A stretch of DNA of 64,000 nt from Fibrobacteria bacterium (GTDB lineage Bacteria; Fibrobacterota; Fibrobacteria; UBA5070). The notes below the pieces were generated by a model. It saw only the letters and a program-made list of their open reading frames with translations, ran no database searches and was not told the origin of the DNA. This document shows, piece after piece, positions 43,748-53,204 of the stretch (position 1 is the stretch's first letter; each line of letters starts with the position of its first letter). The stretch lies in NCBI GenBank assembly GCA_020633825.1, contig JACKCV010000005.1:1-64000 (forward strand). The letters run 5' to 3'. Made by a program: the position numbers and the translations under genes.

Positions 43748-46107
43748 AAGACAAATTGATTCGCTGGTCGCCCCTCCTTCTGATCGCACTGGTCGGAAGT
43801 CTGCCCTTCCTGGGTTTCCTGTTCACCGGCAAGATGCTCTACGGATCCGACCAGATCGGTGGTTTCGGCAACTTCGTCCAATACCAGAAGGCCATTCGCT
43901 CCTTCCAGATCCCCGGTTGGCATCCCTGGTACCTGTCCGGCATGCCCACCTTGGACGCCATCGCCGGTGATCTACCCTACCCCCTCTTCTGGCTTGTGGC
44001 CCTGGTCGCCCCCGCGCACAAGATCCTCGGTTTGATGATGTGGTCCCACGTCCTGCTCGCGGGATTCGGCGGCTATCTCCTGTTGCGCAAATCCTTCCAG
44101 TTGGATCGCTGGACCTCCACCGCGCTGGGGGCCGCCTGGATGTTGAACATGAACATCCTGAGCATCATCCACGGGGGACACACCGCCAAGGTCTACATCC
44201 AGGCATGGCTTCCCTTCGGCATCCACTTCCTCATCCAGTCCCTGGGCCCCAAAGCCCGCTTCTGGCACCCTCTCGGCCTGGCGGTGACCACCGCTCTCAT
44301 GGTCTCGACCTCCCACTTGCAGATGACCTACTACGCGCTGATCGCCTACGGGATCTACTTGCTCTGGCGTTTGTGGGAGATCTTCAGGGAGGAAGGGCCT
44401 CTGGCGCGTCGCATCGCCCTGGCATCCCGCAAGGCGGGCATCTTCTGGGGGGCGATTCTCCTGGGCGTAGGTCTGGCGCTGCCGGTCCTCTATCCGCCCA
44501 TGAAGTACGTCAAGGAATTCTCCGTCCGCAACACCCAGGAGAAGACCTCCTTCGAACACGCCACCAGCTGGTCGCTCCATCCCGAGGAGATCGGAGCCCT
44601 GGCCTTTCCCGAGTTCGCCGGCATCAACGAGAAGTACTGGGGACGCAATCCGTTCAAACTCAATTCCGAGTACGCGGGAATCGTCCTGACGGTCCTCGGA
44701 CTGGCCGCCGCCTTCGCGATCCGATCGCGCTGGTCCTGGTTCTGGGCCTCCATCGCGTTGCTCTCGCTCCTGAACGGCCTGGGAGCACACACGCCCTTCT
44801 ACCGGCTGATCTACGACCTCAACGTCCCGGGGATCCGGAATTTCCGCGCCGCCAGCATGGTGATGTTCCTGTGGGCGGGATCGCTCCTGGCGTTGTCGGC
44901 CCTTTGGATCCAGCATCTGGAGGCGGCCCAGTCCTGGAAGGAACCGCGCCGCGCCCTCTGGTCGCGCAACCTCTGGATCGCCACCGCCTCGGTCGCGGGT
45001 GTGTTCCTGCTGTGCGCCCTCGCCCCGTCCCTGGTCCACGACCTGTGGCCGAGCAATCTGCTCGAACCTTCCTGGCAGGCCTACGCGAACTGGCCGAACG
45101 CGGTGGAGGATTTCCGGTTGGGAGCCTTCCGGACGGCGATCCTGGGAGCCGGTGTCCTCGCGCTCTCCTCCTTGCGCATCTCCGGCAGCCTTCCCGCCCC
45201 GGGAATGGCGGTCGGTCTGCTGCTCGTTTCCCTGCTCGACCTGCTGCCTTTGGCCGGGAACTTCGTGAAGACCTTCCACCACGACGAGTATTACGCTCCG
45301 GAGCCGCTGCTGGAGAATCTCGCCAAGGACCCCGAGACCTTCCGCGTCGCCGATCTTCCCGGAAGCGTCACCTCCGGCGCCCTGATGCTCTACGATCTGC
45401 AGACCATGGGCGGCTTCGCCGACAACGAAATGGCCCACATGCAGGAGTTCCGGGGACGCGACTGGCAGCGGACGATGCAGGGGCTGGCCCAGTCCCCCGA
45501 TGGAACGGTGGGAGGCAGCCGCATCCTCGATCTTCTCAACGTCAAATACCTGCTCTACCGCCAGGGCAACAACGCGCCCATGGGGGCGGCCGTGAATCGC
45601 ACTGTGCTTCCGCGGGCGCGCCTGGTCGACCAGGTCCGAGCGATGCCCCTCGAGGCGCAGCTCGCGGGGGTGCTGGACTCCTCCTTCGACCATCGCCGAC
45701 AGATCCTGGTGGATCCTTCCGAGGTGGCCGGGAATCCCATCCTCGAGACGATCCCGCAAACCGCTTCCGATTCCACCCCGGTCGGATCCGTGGCCTGGGC
45801 CAATCCCGATCCGGACCACTGGACCTATTCGGTGGAAGCCGCGCGACCGGCCGTCCTGGTCCTCTCCGAGCCTTGGTATCCGGCCTGGAAGGTGCGCATC
45901 GACGGCCAGGAGGCCCCTCTCCTGCGGGTCGACTACGCCCTTCGGGGCGTGGCGGTTCCCGCCGGCAAGCACGAGGTGAGCCTGTTCTTCCACAGCGAGT
46001 GGGTCGCCAAGGCTTCCCGCGGGATGTGGTTGGCCTTCCTGGCGCTCCTGGTCTGGGCCGGTTCCTGGTGGTTCCTCGACCGCCGCGGCAAATCGGTCGT
46101 TTCCTGA
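43744..46107 (+). CDS. YfhO-like multi-spanning membrane protein
   Basis: 787 residues with about 11-12 hydrophobic segments in the first ~500 and a periplasmic C-terminal part before a last TM. YfhO (PF09586) features: GSLPFLGFLFTGKMLYGSDQ, WHPWYLSGMPTLDAIAGDLP and, late, SEPWYPAWKVRIDGQEAPLL with VAVPAGKHEVSLFF. Members are GT-C-like glycosyltransferases that use lipid-linked sugars (for example in lipoteichoic acid glycosylation). It ends the glycan operon; a hairpin follows. Confidence 0.9.
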   Translation: MKDKLIRWSPLLLIALVGSLPFLGFLFTGKMLYGSDQIGGFGNFVQYQKAIRSFQIPGWHPWYLSGMPTLDAIAGDLPYPLFWLVALVAPAHKILGLMMWSHVLLAGFGGYLLLRKSFQLDRWTSTALGAAWMLNMNILSIIHGGHTAKVYIQAWLPFGIHFLIQSLGPKARFWHPLGLAVTTALMVSTSHLQMTYYALIAYGIYLLWRLWEIFREEGPLARRIALASRKAGIFWGAILLGVGLALPVLYPPMKYVKEFSVRNTQEKTSFEHATSWSLHPEEIGALAFPEFAGINEKYWGRNPFKLNSEYAGIVLTVLGLAAAFAIRSRWSWFWASIALLSLLNGLGAHTPFYRLIYDLNVPGIRNFRAASMVMFLWAGSLLALSALWIQHLEAAQSWKEPRRALWSRNLWIATASVAGVFLLCALAPSLVHDLWPSNLLEPSWQAYANWPNAVEDFRLGAFRTAILGAGVLALSSLRISGSLPAPGMAVGLLLVSLLDLLPLAGNFVKTFHHDEYYAPEPLLENLAKDPETFRVADLPGSVTSGALMLYDLQTMGGFADNEMAHMQEFRGRDWQRTMQGLAQSPDGTVGGSRILDLLNVKYLLYRQGNNAPMGAAVNRTVLPRARLVDQVRAMPLEAQLAGVLDSSFDHRRQILVDPSEVAGNPILETIPQTASDSTPVGSVAWANPDPDHWTYSVEAARPAVLVLSEPWYPAWKVRIDGQEAPLLRVDYALRGVAVPAGKHEVSLFFHSEWVAKASRGMWLAFLALLVWAGSWWFLDRRGKSVVS

Positions 46108-46170
46108 CGTAGGGCGCGTTCCGGGCGGGACCGGATCCTGTCCTGGACGGAATCCGAACCGGAGAAGAAG

Positions 46171-46199
46171 AGCCCCCGTGGTGGATGCACCCGGGGGTT
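46171..46199 (+). terminator. Terminator-like hairpin after the glycan operon
   Basis: AGCCCCCG (46171-46178) pairs with CGGGGGTT (46192-46199), with an inner GTG / CAC stem. It is followed by TTCCTCTGTTCC, which is moderately T-rich. The position after the YfhO-like gene fits a terminator. Confidence 0.6.
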
Positions 46200-46355
46200 C
46201 CTCTGTTCCTGGAAGGGGCAGGTGTATCCAAGCCGGATACGGAAACCGCACCGTCCACGGTTGCCGAGGGCTCGACTTCGGACAAAATTCGATAGGGATG
46301 ATCCCCGCCCCACGTCGGGATCGAACCATTCCCCATTCACCCCTCAGGATTCCCC

Positions 46356-47972
46356 ATGCATCTTCCCCTCCTGCTTGGTGCGGCACTCGCCCAGGCGAAT
46401 CCCGCCCTCTCCGACTATTGCATCCACGCCCGTGACCAGGTGGACATCCGCGACCAGGTCCTCGTCCAAGGTGCGGTCCACTCCGACCATTCCCTGGTGG
46501 TCGGTTCCGTCAGCGTGGTCGAAGGAGCCGTCGCCTCCGGCGAAACGATCTTCCTGCGTTCGAGAGCCCACCTGAAATCCGGCGTGTCCGCCGGCGTCCG
46601 AATCGACCGGCAGGACGGGGTCGTCCTGGATCGGGCGCCGGTGGTTCCCGACGCGGTGCCCGCCTTCCCGCTGCAAGCTCCCACCGTGGATCCCGTCTCC
46701 GGGTGGGAGACCGTTCCGGGTGGTCGCACGATGTACCTGGAGCCGGGGGCCTACGGGAACCTGGTGGCCTACCCGGGTGCGAGCCTGAACCTTTCGTCCG
46801 GGGAATACCACTTCCGCTCCTTCTCGATCCAGCCGGGCGGCCAACTTTCCGTGGACGCCACCCGCGGGCCGGTCCGGATCCTGGTGTCGGGAAATGTCGA
46901 CCTCGGGGATCGCACCCGGGTCGAAGTGGAGGGAGGAAACGCGACGTCCCTGGCCTTCGAGACCTTGGAGTCCTTCCGGATCGGAACCGATGCCCAGTTC
47001 CAAGGCACGGTGGTGTCACCGCGGGGCGAGATCCACGTGTACTCCAGGACCCGCGTGACCGGTGCGCTCCGTGCCGCCAACGTGGTGATCGAGCCGCAGG
47101 CGGTGGTGGTCGGGCAGGTCCCGCCGCCTCCGTCTCCGCTGTCCATCTCCGGATCGATGCTCGACGGCTACGTCGGTCACGTCGTGGCGCATTTCACCGC
47201 CGACAACCACTATGGACTGTTCCACGGGCGTTCGGACGGGACAGGGATGGTCTTCGAGGGACGCAACGAGAAGGGCCCGTATGGCTCGGGAGGCGAACAG
47301 AATTGGCAAATCGGCGAAACATTCGAATTCCAGGTAGAGCCCGACGATCACCTCTACATGGTCGTCTGGGATGACGGTCAATATCGGATGTGGATTGGCG
47401 ATTTCACCTTCAACGGGACGCGTCGCACGGTTTCGAACCTGCAGGACTGGGAGTACATCACCGCTTCCGGACCCAACCCCTTCGATCTGGGTGGAGCTTG
47501 GGCCGACGTTCCCGCCCTCGAAGAGGTCTCGCGCGAGATCGCCGGAGCCCAGTGGAGCGATCTGCGGTCGGAGGTGCCGATGGGAACCACCCCCTGGGGG
47601 TACATTCCGGAAATAGACCCGGCCGCCAAGTTCGTCTGGGCCCAAGGGTTCGGTTCGTTAGGGGGGCCCGCCGAACCCCACTACAAGATCTTCCGCTCGA
47701 AAACACCCGCGATTCCTCGGGTCCCCCTTCCGTCCTGGACCGTCTTCCTCGATCGGGATGCCGATGGCCAGAGGGATCCCGATGAACCCGTCGCGGTGAC
47801 CAATGCCAATGGCGAATACCGCTTCGATGACATCGTGCCGGGAACCCATCGTGTCGCTTACCTGCCCCAGTCGGGATGGGACCCCGTGTTGCCGGCGCAG
47901 TCGTGGCAGGAAACCACCGTCCAGGAAGGTGTGCCCGCAACGCACGTGGATTTCCTCGTCCGCCATCCCTGA
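46356..47972 (+). CDS. Large secreted protein with SdrD B-like C-terminal domain
   Basis: 538 residues. A short signal peptide (HLPLLLGAALAQA) is followed by a beta-helix-like region (about 20-270) with repeating QVDIRDQVLVQGAV and NVDLGDRTRVEVEGGN units. The middle ~270-430 is unassigned. The C-terminus (about 455-538: VFLDRDADGQRDPDEPVAV, YRFDDIVPGTHRVAYLPQSGW) is an SdrD B-like Ig domain with the calcium-binding DRDADGQRD loop. It is probably a surface or matrix protein. No cell-wall anchor motif is visible. Confidence 0.72.
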   Translation: MHLPLLLGAALAQANPALSDYCIHARDQVDIRDQVLVQGAVHSDHSLVVGSVSVVEGAVASGETIFLRSRAHLKSGVSAGVRIDRQDGVVLDRAPVVPDAVPAFPLQAPTVDPVSGWETVPGGRTMYLEPGAYGNLVAYPGASLNLSSGEYHFRSFSIQPGGQLSVDATRGPVRILVSGNVDLGDRTRVEVEGGNATSLAFETLESFRIGTDAQFQGTVVSPRGEIHVYSRTRVTGALRAANVVIEPQAVVVGQVPPPPSPLSISGSMLDGYVGHVVAHFTADNHYGLFHGRSDGTGMVFEGRNEKGPYGSGGEQNWQIGETFEFQVEPDDHLYMVVWDDGQYRMWIGDFTFNGTRRTVSNLQDWEYITASGPNPFDLGGAWADVPALEEVSREIAGAQWSDLRSEVPMGTTPWGYIPEIDPAAKFVWAQGFGSLGGPAEPHYKIFRSKTPAIPRVPLPSWTVFLDRDADGQRDPDEPVAVTNANGEYRFDDIVPGTHRVAYLPQSGWDPVLPAQSWQETTVQEGVPATHVDFLVRHP

Positions 47973-48358
47973 GGCGCAGGGGACGGGTGGGCCTTCTCCC
48001 ATCGGTCCCTTGCCTTCGGCTTCTTGGGGCCTCCGGCCCGTCACATCGACATCCTTCCCCTCGCGTCGTCCTGCCGGGAAGGCCGGGGCCCCTCCTGCGA
48101 ATCCCTGCGGCAATGCCGAGTGAGGGATTCGCTTTTGGTTTCGGGAGGGATCGTTGCGCGTGCCGCGCCCGTGGACGGCGGAGATCGTCGGCCTCGGACG
48201 GTCCGGGCTTGCCGTCGAATCCTCGTTGTACTCATCGCGGATACGGAATCGCCGATGCGCGGGTCCGCGGCGTACTCCCCAGGCCCCATATTCTGTCTGA
48301 CGCGATTCCCCGATCGCCCACCCCTTCCTCGAGGGTGGACGGGAGGCCCTCGGGATTC
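47973..48358. other. 386-base intergenic region between convergent genes
   Basis: No supported gene. A long GC stem begins at its right end (48345-48376). The open frames here are shadows. Confidence 0.4.
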
Positions 48359-48376
48359 TCAGGAATCCCGGGGGCC
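48345..48376. terminator. 14-bp hairpin with the amgK-like stop codon in its loop
   Basis: GGCCCTCGGGATTC pairs with GAATCCCGGGGGCC (one G-T wobble) around TCAG. On the minus strand the loop contains the TGA stop of the AmgK-like gene (48359-48361). No T-run follows in either direction. It may terminate both convergent transcripts. Confidence 0.6.
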
Positions 48377-49390
48377 CTTCTCTTGCATCTCCCGCACCAA
48401 TGCGGAAAGCGCGGGCATGTCGCCCCGCTCCTCCAGGGTGCTTCCCAGGCTCGCCAGCGCGGGAACCAGGAATTGTCGGAACCAGGGCAGGCCCTTGGTC
48501 CCCGAGAGGTAGCCGTAGGCGCCCAACGCCTGCATCACCCTCTGCAAGGCCGCGTCCTGCAGTTGCTGCCAGGCCAGGGGGCCGTCGGCCACCGGGGATC
48601 GATCGCAGTAGCGGAGGAACAGTCGGAACCGGTTGTTCATGGGGATCTGCACGTAGGGGTCCCAAAGCAGGGAGGCCAGGTCGTACCATCGGCTGCCCGC
48701 GCGGGCGCCCTGGTAGTCGATGAACCAGGGTTTCCCGTCGCGCCACATCAGGTTCTGGCTCTGGAAATCGCGGTGCATCAGGACGCGTTCGTGGCCTTCC
48801 ACGCGCAAGGCCAGGGCGTGGAGCTCCGCCTGCAGCGCGGGGTCTTCCAGTCGCCGGGCGGGCAGGCCGTAGGCGTCCTGGGCGCAGCGGTGGGCGAAGT
48901 ACCCCGTCTCCCACGTCAAGGCTTCCCGGTCGAACACGCGGTCGGTCAGGGAGGGGCAATCGGCCATCGTGGGGGTGCCGCGAAGTTGCCAGTCGACCAG
49001 GGCGTCGACCACGATCTCGTAGTCGTTCTCCAGGGCTTCCAGGTCGCCGGCGCCGGGAAAGCCCTGGGAATGGGCGCGGCTCAGGAGAAGCTCCGACCCG
49101 AGGTCCTCCAGGACCACCTGCCGCACCGCGTCGTCGGAACCGTGGATCTCGGGCACGGCGAATCCCACCCGCCGCAGGTGGCGCGACACCGACAGGAAAC
49201 GTTCATAGTCGGCGTCTTCCCGGTGGCTGACCAACAGGATGTGGCTTTGCGGCGGGGCGCCGATGCGCCAGTACACGCGTCCGCTCCCGGCGCTGCCGGC
49301 CACCGTGACCTCGAAAGGCTGGACATGCCCCAGGTTCTCGAGGATGGCGCTGATGTCGGGCCGGATGACGGGAAGGGGACGAGTGGTCAT
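48359..49390 (-). CDS. amgK: AmgK-like N-acetylmuramate/GlcNAc kinase (APH fold)
   Basis: 343 residues, as in Pseudomonas AmgK. The phosphotransferase catalytic loop is LMHRDFQSQNLMW (H-x-D-x4-N) and the metal site is WFIDYQGARAG, typical for AmgK rather than antibiotic kinases. AmgK phosphorylates MurNAc at C1 in murein sugar recycling. Next upstream are a MurU-like and a NamZ-like gene, the enzymes just before and after it in that route. That context makes the assignment convincing. Confidence 0.8.
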   Translation of the reverse strand: MTTRPLPVIRPDISAILENLGHVQPFEVTVAGSAGSGRVYWRIGAPPQSHILLVSHREDADYERFLSVSRHLRRVGFAVPEIHGSDDAVRQVVLEDLGSELLLSRAHSQGFPGAGDLEALENDYEIVVDALVDWQLRGTPTMADCPSLTDRVFDREALTWETGYFAHRCAQDAYGLPARRLEDPALQAELHALALRVEGHERVLMHRDFQSQNLMWRDGKPWFIDYQGARAGSRWYDLASLLWDPYVQIPMNNRFRLFLRYCDRSPVADGPLAWQQLQDAALQRVMQALGAYGYLSGTKGLPWFRQFLVPALASLGSTLEERGDMPALSALVREMQEKGPRDS

Positions 49391-49475
49391 GGCGACTCCA
49401 GGAACGTGGGGCGGTCGGCGCACAGGTGGGCTCGCGGACGGCGGATCGGCAAGGTCGGCGGCGGAGGACGGAGGC

Positions 49476-50369
49476 TCACCAGAGGAGATCCCCGGCGGGG
49501 TTGCGCAGGAGACGGTCGAGGTGCTCGCCGGGAGCCGCTTCCGACCCCGGGAGCAGGATGCAATTCGACAGATGGGCCCCCGGCCCGACGCGCACACCGT
49601 ATTCCAACACCACGTCGGTGCCCAGCACCGCGGAAGGATCGACGTGGGATTCGGGATGGATCCATCCGCCCGCGGATTCCCGCAGGATCGCCTCGGCGAG
49701 GTCGGCGGGGGTGCCCAGATCCTCCCAACGGGTGGAGGCGGGGGCTTCCCAACACTGGATCGGCAATCCCGACTCGAGCAGATCGTGCCACAATTCCTTC
49801 ACGCTCCATTTGGCGACCGGGCGCTTGCCCAGATCGCGCACGCGGTAGAAGGCGATTCCCGAGAAGGTTCTTCCATAGGTGCCGGGCACCGTGTGTGCAG
49901 GGCAACGCGGATGCCCGACCACTCCCGCGAAGGCTCCCTTGCACACCTGGACGGTATTCACTCCCGGTCGATCGATCATCACCAGAGTGGCGGATGCTCC
50001 GGTGTGCAGATGGTGCATCCAGGGTTGCACCAGATCGATGTCGTGGAGGACATCGCCATTGTGCACCACCAGATGACTCGATTGGATCTCGGGACGCAGC
50101 ATCGCCAATACACCACCCGTATCCAGGACCCCGGGTTCGACCTGGACATGGTCGATGCCGCGCGCTTCTCCCCACAACTCGATCTGCTGGTGCAGGTGGT
50201 AGGAATTGGCGAACCGGCAGGTGGGGGCCAAGGTCTCGCAGGCGGCCAAGGCGCGGTCGGCCATGGTGATGCCGGCGATGGGAATCAGGGGTTTGGGGCA
50301 TACATCCGTGAGCGGTCGAAGTCGTTCGCCGCGTCCTGCACAGAGAATCAGGCAGTCGAGATCAGCCAT
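49476..50369 (-). CDS. murU: MurU-like nucleotidyltransferase with hexapeptide tail
   Basis: 297 residues. The nucleotidyltransferase signature is LILCAGRGERLRPLTDVCPKPL, with VVHNGDVLHDIDL as the metal site. In P. putida MurU makes UDP-MurNAc from MurNAc-1-phosphate and UTP. This protein is longer (MurU is about 220): from about 245 it adds left-handed beta-helix repeats (HPESHVDPSAVLGTDVVLEY). It therefore could use another sugar phosphate, but the neighbours AmgK and NamZ support MurNAc. Confidence 0.75.
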   Translation of the reverse strand: MADLDCLILCAGRGERLRPLTDVCPKPLIPIAGITMADRALAACETLAPTCRFANSYHLHQQIELWGEARGIDHVQVEPGVLDTGGVLAMLRPEIQSSHLVVHNGDVLHDIDLVQPWMHHLHTGASATLVMIDRPGVNTVQVCKGAFAGVVGHPRCPAHTVPGTYGRTFSGIAFYRVRDLGKRPVAKWSVKELWHDLLESGLPIQCWEAPASTRWEDLGTPADLAEAILRESAGGWIHPESHVDPSAVLGTDVVLEYGVRVGPGAHLSNCILLPGSEAAPGEHLDRLLRNPAGDLLW

Positions 50370-50576
50370 GGGTGGTTCCTGCCATGGAGGTGGGCAAGGG
50401 TGGGGTCATTCTGCACACCCAAGGGGATTCGTGCGCCGAAGTGTGGACAAACCAGGTGTCGGGAACGACGGAATCTCGTGTGCAGACCCCGTTGGGGCGC
50501 GAGGCTCTTGGAAGGTCCGACCGCCACGTTCCCCGCAGGGCGATGGGAAGCCCTTCCCCGGGATTTCGGTCGGGCA

Positions 50577-51812
50577 TCATTGGGGGTAGAGCCGATGGTC
50601 CCGGCATCGTTGCTCCCAAAGGGGATAGTCCCGAATCCAATCTTGCTCCAACTCGTACGGGGTGGCCCCCGCCTCCAGCCGCTCGCGCCACCGGGAGCCT
50701 CCCGCCAAGATGTCGATGGGGAGTTTGATCTCCTCGTACTCGTAGGGCGGAGCTTTCCAGCCGAAAAGGTCCGGAAGCCCCTCCGGGTGGAGCGGATCGA
50801 TGGGGATTGGCTGCTGTGCAAGTGCTTGTTGGCGCAAAGCCCACAGGATGGCCCAACCGGTGAGCACAGGGCGGAAGAGCTGTGCATTGGTGACATGAAT
50901 CTGAACACCGCTGCACAGACGGCCCACCCCCTTGTGGAAGGTGGGCTGGAACCCCATCTCGCGGAACACCACGCCGGGGAGATGCAGCGAATCGAGATGG
51001 GATTTGAGGACCTGCGAGTCGATCCAAGGAGCGCCGAAGATCTCGAAGGGGCGGGTGGTGCCGCGTCCTTCGCTCACTGTGCAAGCTTCGAGGAGGCACA
51101 TGCCGGGATACACCCGAGCCGTGTCGGGGGTGGGCATGTTGGGCGAGGGGAGGACCCAGGGAAGAAGAGTCTCCTCCCAGGTCATGCCCGAGCGATAGCC
51201 TTCCATGGGAAGCACGAACAGCCGAAGCCCGGGGAAACACTCCGCGACCAACAGACGCGCCATTTCCCCCATGGTCAATCCGTGGCGCACCGGTACGGTG
51301 TGCAATCCCACAAAAGACTGGAAACCATCCTCCAGCATGGGGCCTTCGACGACTCCCCCCAGCGGGTTCGGACGGTCGGGGACCACCACGGCCAGACCTT
51401 GTTCCCAAGCGGCCTCCATGCACAGTTTGAGCGTCCAGATGAAGGTGTAATAGCGCGCTCCGACATCCTGGAGGTCGATCAAGAGTGCATCGAGACCCGC
51501 CAGCATGGGGGGGGTGGGTTTGCGCACACGGCCGTACAAACTGTGCACAGGGACTCCCCAACGGGGATCCGCTTCCCCTTCCCACTCGATCATGTTGTCC
51601 TGGGTGTGCCCCAGAATGCCGTGCTGGGGCCCGAACAGTGCGGCCAATTTCCAGGGCTGACCCGGTGCCTTCAGGAGGTCGGCCAGGGGAGACAGGTCGG
51701 GGAGGATCGATGCGGGGTGCACCACCGCACCCAAGCGGCAGCCGACCAGCTCCTGCGGCCAGAGCGCGGCGAGTCGTTCGTGAGGAAGGCGCACGCGTGT
51801 CGTCATGGGCAT
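50577..51812 (-). CDS. namZ: NamZ-like exo-N-acetylmuramidase (DUF1343)
   Basis: 411 residues. DUF1343 motifs are LAALFGPQHGILGHTQD, VHSLYGRVRKPTPPML, LLIDLQDVGARYYTFIWTL and VVPDRPNPLGGVVEGP. NamZ removes terminal MurNAc from peptidoglycan fragments. ATG 51812 shares a base with the stop of the upstream membrane gene (TGATG), so they are coupled. No signal peptide is visible, which suggests cytoplasmic or unusual export compared with secreted NamZ. Confidence 0.87.
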   Translation of the reverse strand: MPMTTRVRLPHERLAALWPQELVGCRLGAVVHPASILPDLSPLADLLKAPGQPWKLAALFGPQHGILGHTQDNMIEWEGEADPRWGVPVHSLYGRVRKPTPPMLAGLDALLIDLQDVGARYYTFIWTLKLCMEAAWEQGLAVVVPDRPNPLGGVVEGPMLEDGFQSFVGLHTVPVRHGLTMGEMARLLVAECFPGLRLFVLPMEGYRSGMTWEETLLPWVLPSPNMPTPDTARVYPGMCLLEACTVSEGRGTTRPFEIFGAPWIDSQVLKSHLDSLHLPGVVFREMGFQPTFHKGVGRLCSGVQIHVTNAQLFRPVLTGWAILWALRQQALAQQPIPIDPLHPEGLPDLFGWKAPPYEYEEIKLPIDILAGGSRWRERLEAGATPYELEQDWIRDYPLWEQRCRDHRLYPQ

Positions 51813-52330
51813 CAAAGGTAGGTCCAGGGAGTGGGGCCAGGGACCTTTCCGAACGGGGGACCGGAGGTGATCTCATCGGCGGGTTCTTCGAAGTACCGTG
51901 GACCGGGATCGCCCATGAATCCGGCGAGAACCCCCAGCGCGAACACGCCTGCGCCCACCGTCAAAGCGACGTGGAACAATCCGAACACCGCCAGGACAAG
52001 TGCTCGGAGGATTCCCCGCTTCCGGGCCGTCCAGGCGCGCCCCATCCAAAACAGACCCGCCAGCGATACCAGGAGCAAGCCGCCGACGAAGCCGTAGAGC
52101 AAAAGACTCGAGAGCATGGGGAAGTCCATCCCGCTCCAGCCGGCGAGGAAGCCGGGGTGGGTTTCTTCGTAGAACAGGGAAACGACCGTTCCTCCTGCGG
52201 AACCAAGTCCCAAGCAGGCAATGATCCAAGGAATCCAGACCGAGCGGCGCAGGCCCATCCAGAAGGCCCCGCCGTGGAGGACCAGGAGCGGGGCCAGAAT
52301 CAGAAACGCCATGGAGATTTGGGAGCGCAT
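51812..52330 (-). CDS. Four-TM membrane protein coupled to namZ
   Basis: 172 residues with four hydrophobic segments (starting MAFLILAPLLVLHGGAFWM and then WIIACLGLGSAGGTVVSLF). The C-terminal tail DPGPRYFEEPADEITSGPPF is cytoplasmic or periplasmic and acidic. Not recognised. Its direct coupling to namZ suggests a role in murein fragment handling, perhaps uptake, but that is inference. Confidence 0.7.
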   Translation of the reverse strand: MRSQISMAFLILAPLLVLHGGAFWMGLRRSVWIPWIIACLGLGSAGGTVVSLFYEETHPGFLAGWSGMDFPMLSSLLLYGFVGGLLLVSLAGLFWMGRAWTARKRGILRALVLAVFGLFHVALTVGAGVFALGVLAGFMGDPGPRYFEEPADEITSGPPFGKVPGPTPWTYL

Positions 52331-52514
52331 GCCAGCGGGATCCTTCCTGGAAAGGGAGATTTCAACGTAGATCGAAAGGCATCCAGACCACTCGCTCGAC
52401 CCCACTCGGGAAAGGGGTTCTACTTTTGACGCACTTCCCCCGGGAACGGTGAAACCGGCCCAACGAGGGGGGCCTCCATCCCAATACGTACGACCCACAT
52501 CCAGGAGCACTTCC

Positions 52515-53066
52515 ATGGCCGGATCCCTCAACAAAGTCATGCTGATCGGCAACCTCGGCGCCGATCCCGAGGTCCGCAATACCCCCAACGGCTCGCAGGT
52601 CGCGAATTTCCGCGTCGCTTGCACCGAGAACTGGACCGACCAGTCGGGGCAACGCCAGGAACGCACCGAATGGGTGACCATCGTGGCTTGGCGCAAGCAG
52701 GCCGAGATCGCGCAGCGGTTCCTGCGCAAGGGGTCCAAGGTGTACGTCGAGGGCAAGCTGCAGACCCGCACCTGGGAAGACAAGAATGGCGGCGGTAAGC
52801 GGTATGCCACCGAAGTCCTCTGCGATCACTTCCTGATGCTCGACGGACGCCCCCAGGGCGGCGGTGAAGGCGGCGGCTACGAAGGCGGTTCGGGTTTCGG
52901 CGGGGGAGCCCGCGGCGGAGCCGCCGGTGGATCGGGGTACGGTGGCGGCGCACGCGGCGGCGCTCGTTCCTCGGGAATGGGCGCGGCTCCGGGGCCGGAT
53001 GATTTCGGGGATTACTCGCCGGCGGCGCCCTCGAATGCGGGCGCCGACGACGACCTTCCCTTCTGA
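52515..53066 (+). CDS. ssb: Single-stranded DNA-binding protein
   Basis: 183 residues. The OB-fold is SLNKVMLIGNLGADPEVRNT, then ANFRVACTENW and KVYVEGKLQTRTWEDK. A glycine-rich linker (about 115-160) leads to the acidic tip DDDLPF, which recruits partner proteins. AGGAGC lies 7 nt before ATG 52515. It is monocistronic here. Confidence 0.97.
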   Translation: MAGSLNKVMLIGNLGADPEVRNTPNGSQVANFRVACTENWTDQSGQRQERTEWVTIVAWRKQAEIAQRFLRKGSKVYVEGKLQTRTWEDKNGGGKRYATEVLCDHFLMLDGRPQGGGEGGGYEGGSGFGGGARGGAAGGSGYGGGARGGARSSGMGAAPGPDDFGDYSPAAPSNAGADDDLPF

Positions 53067-53204
53067 AAAACCGCACGAGGCGGCGCATACTCCCATTCCT
53101 CCCCCGCTCGACGTCCCAAGGCGGACGCCTTCGGGGGTCGGGGCTGGTCGTCTGCATCCACCTCGCGCGGTTTTTCCTGGTGTGAGGGCGGCAAACGATG
53201 GCTT

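Noticed and set aside
43972..46386. 800-codon leftward frame opposite the YfhO-like gene
   Set aside because: Strongly charged, Gln/Arg-rich shadow typical of antisense to a membrane protein in GC-rich DNA.
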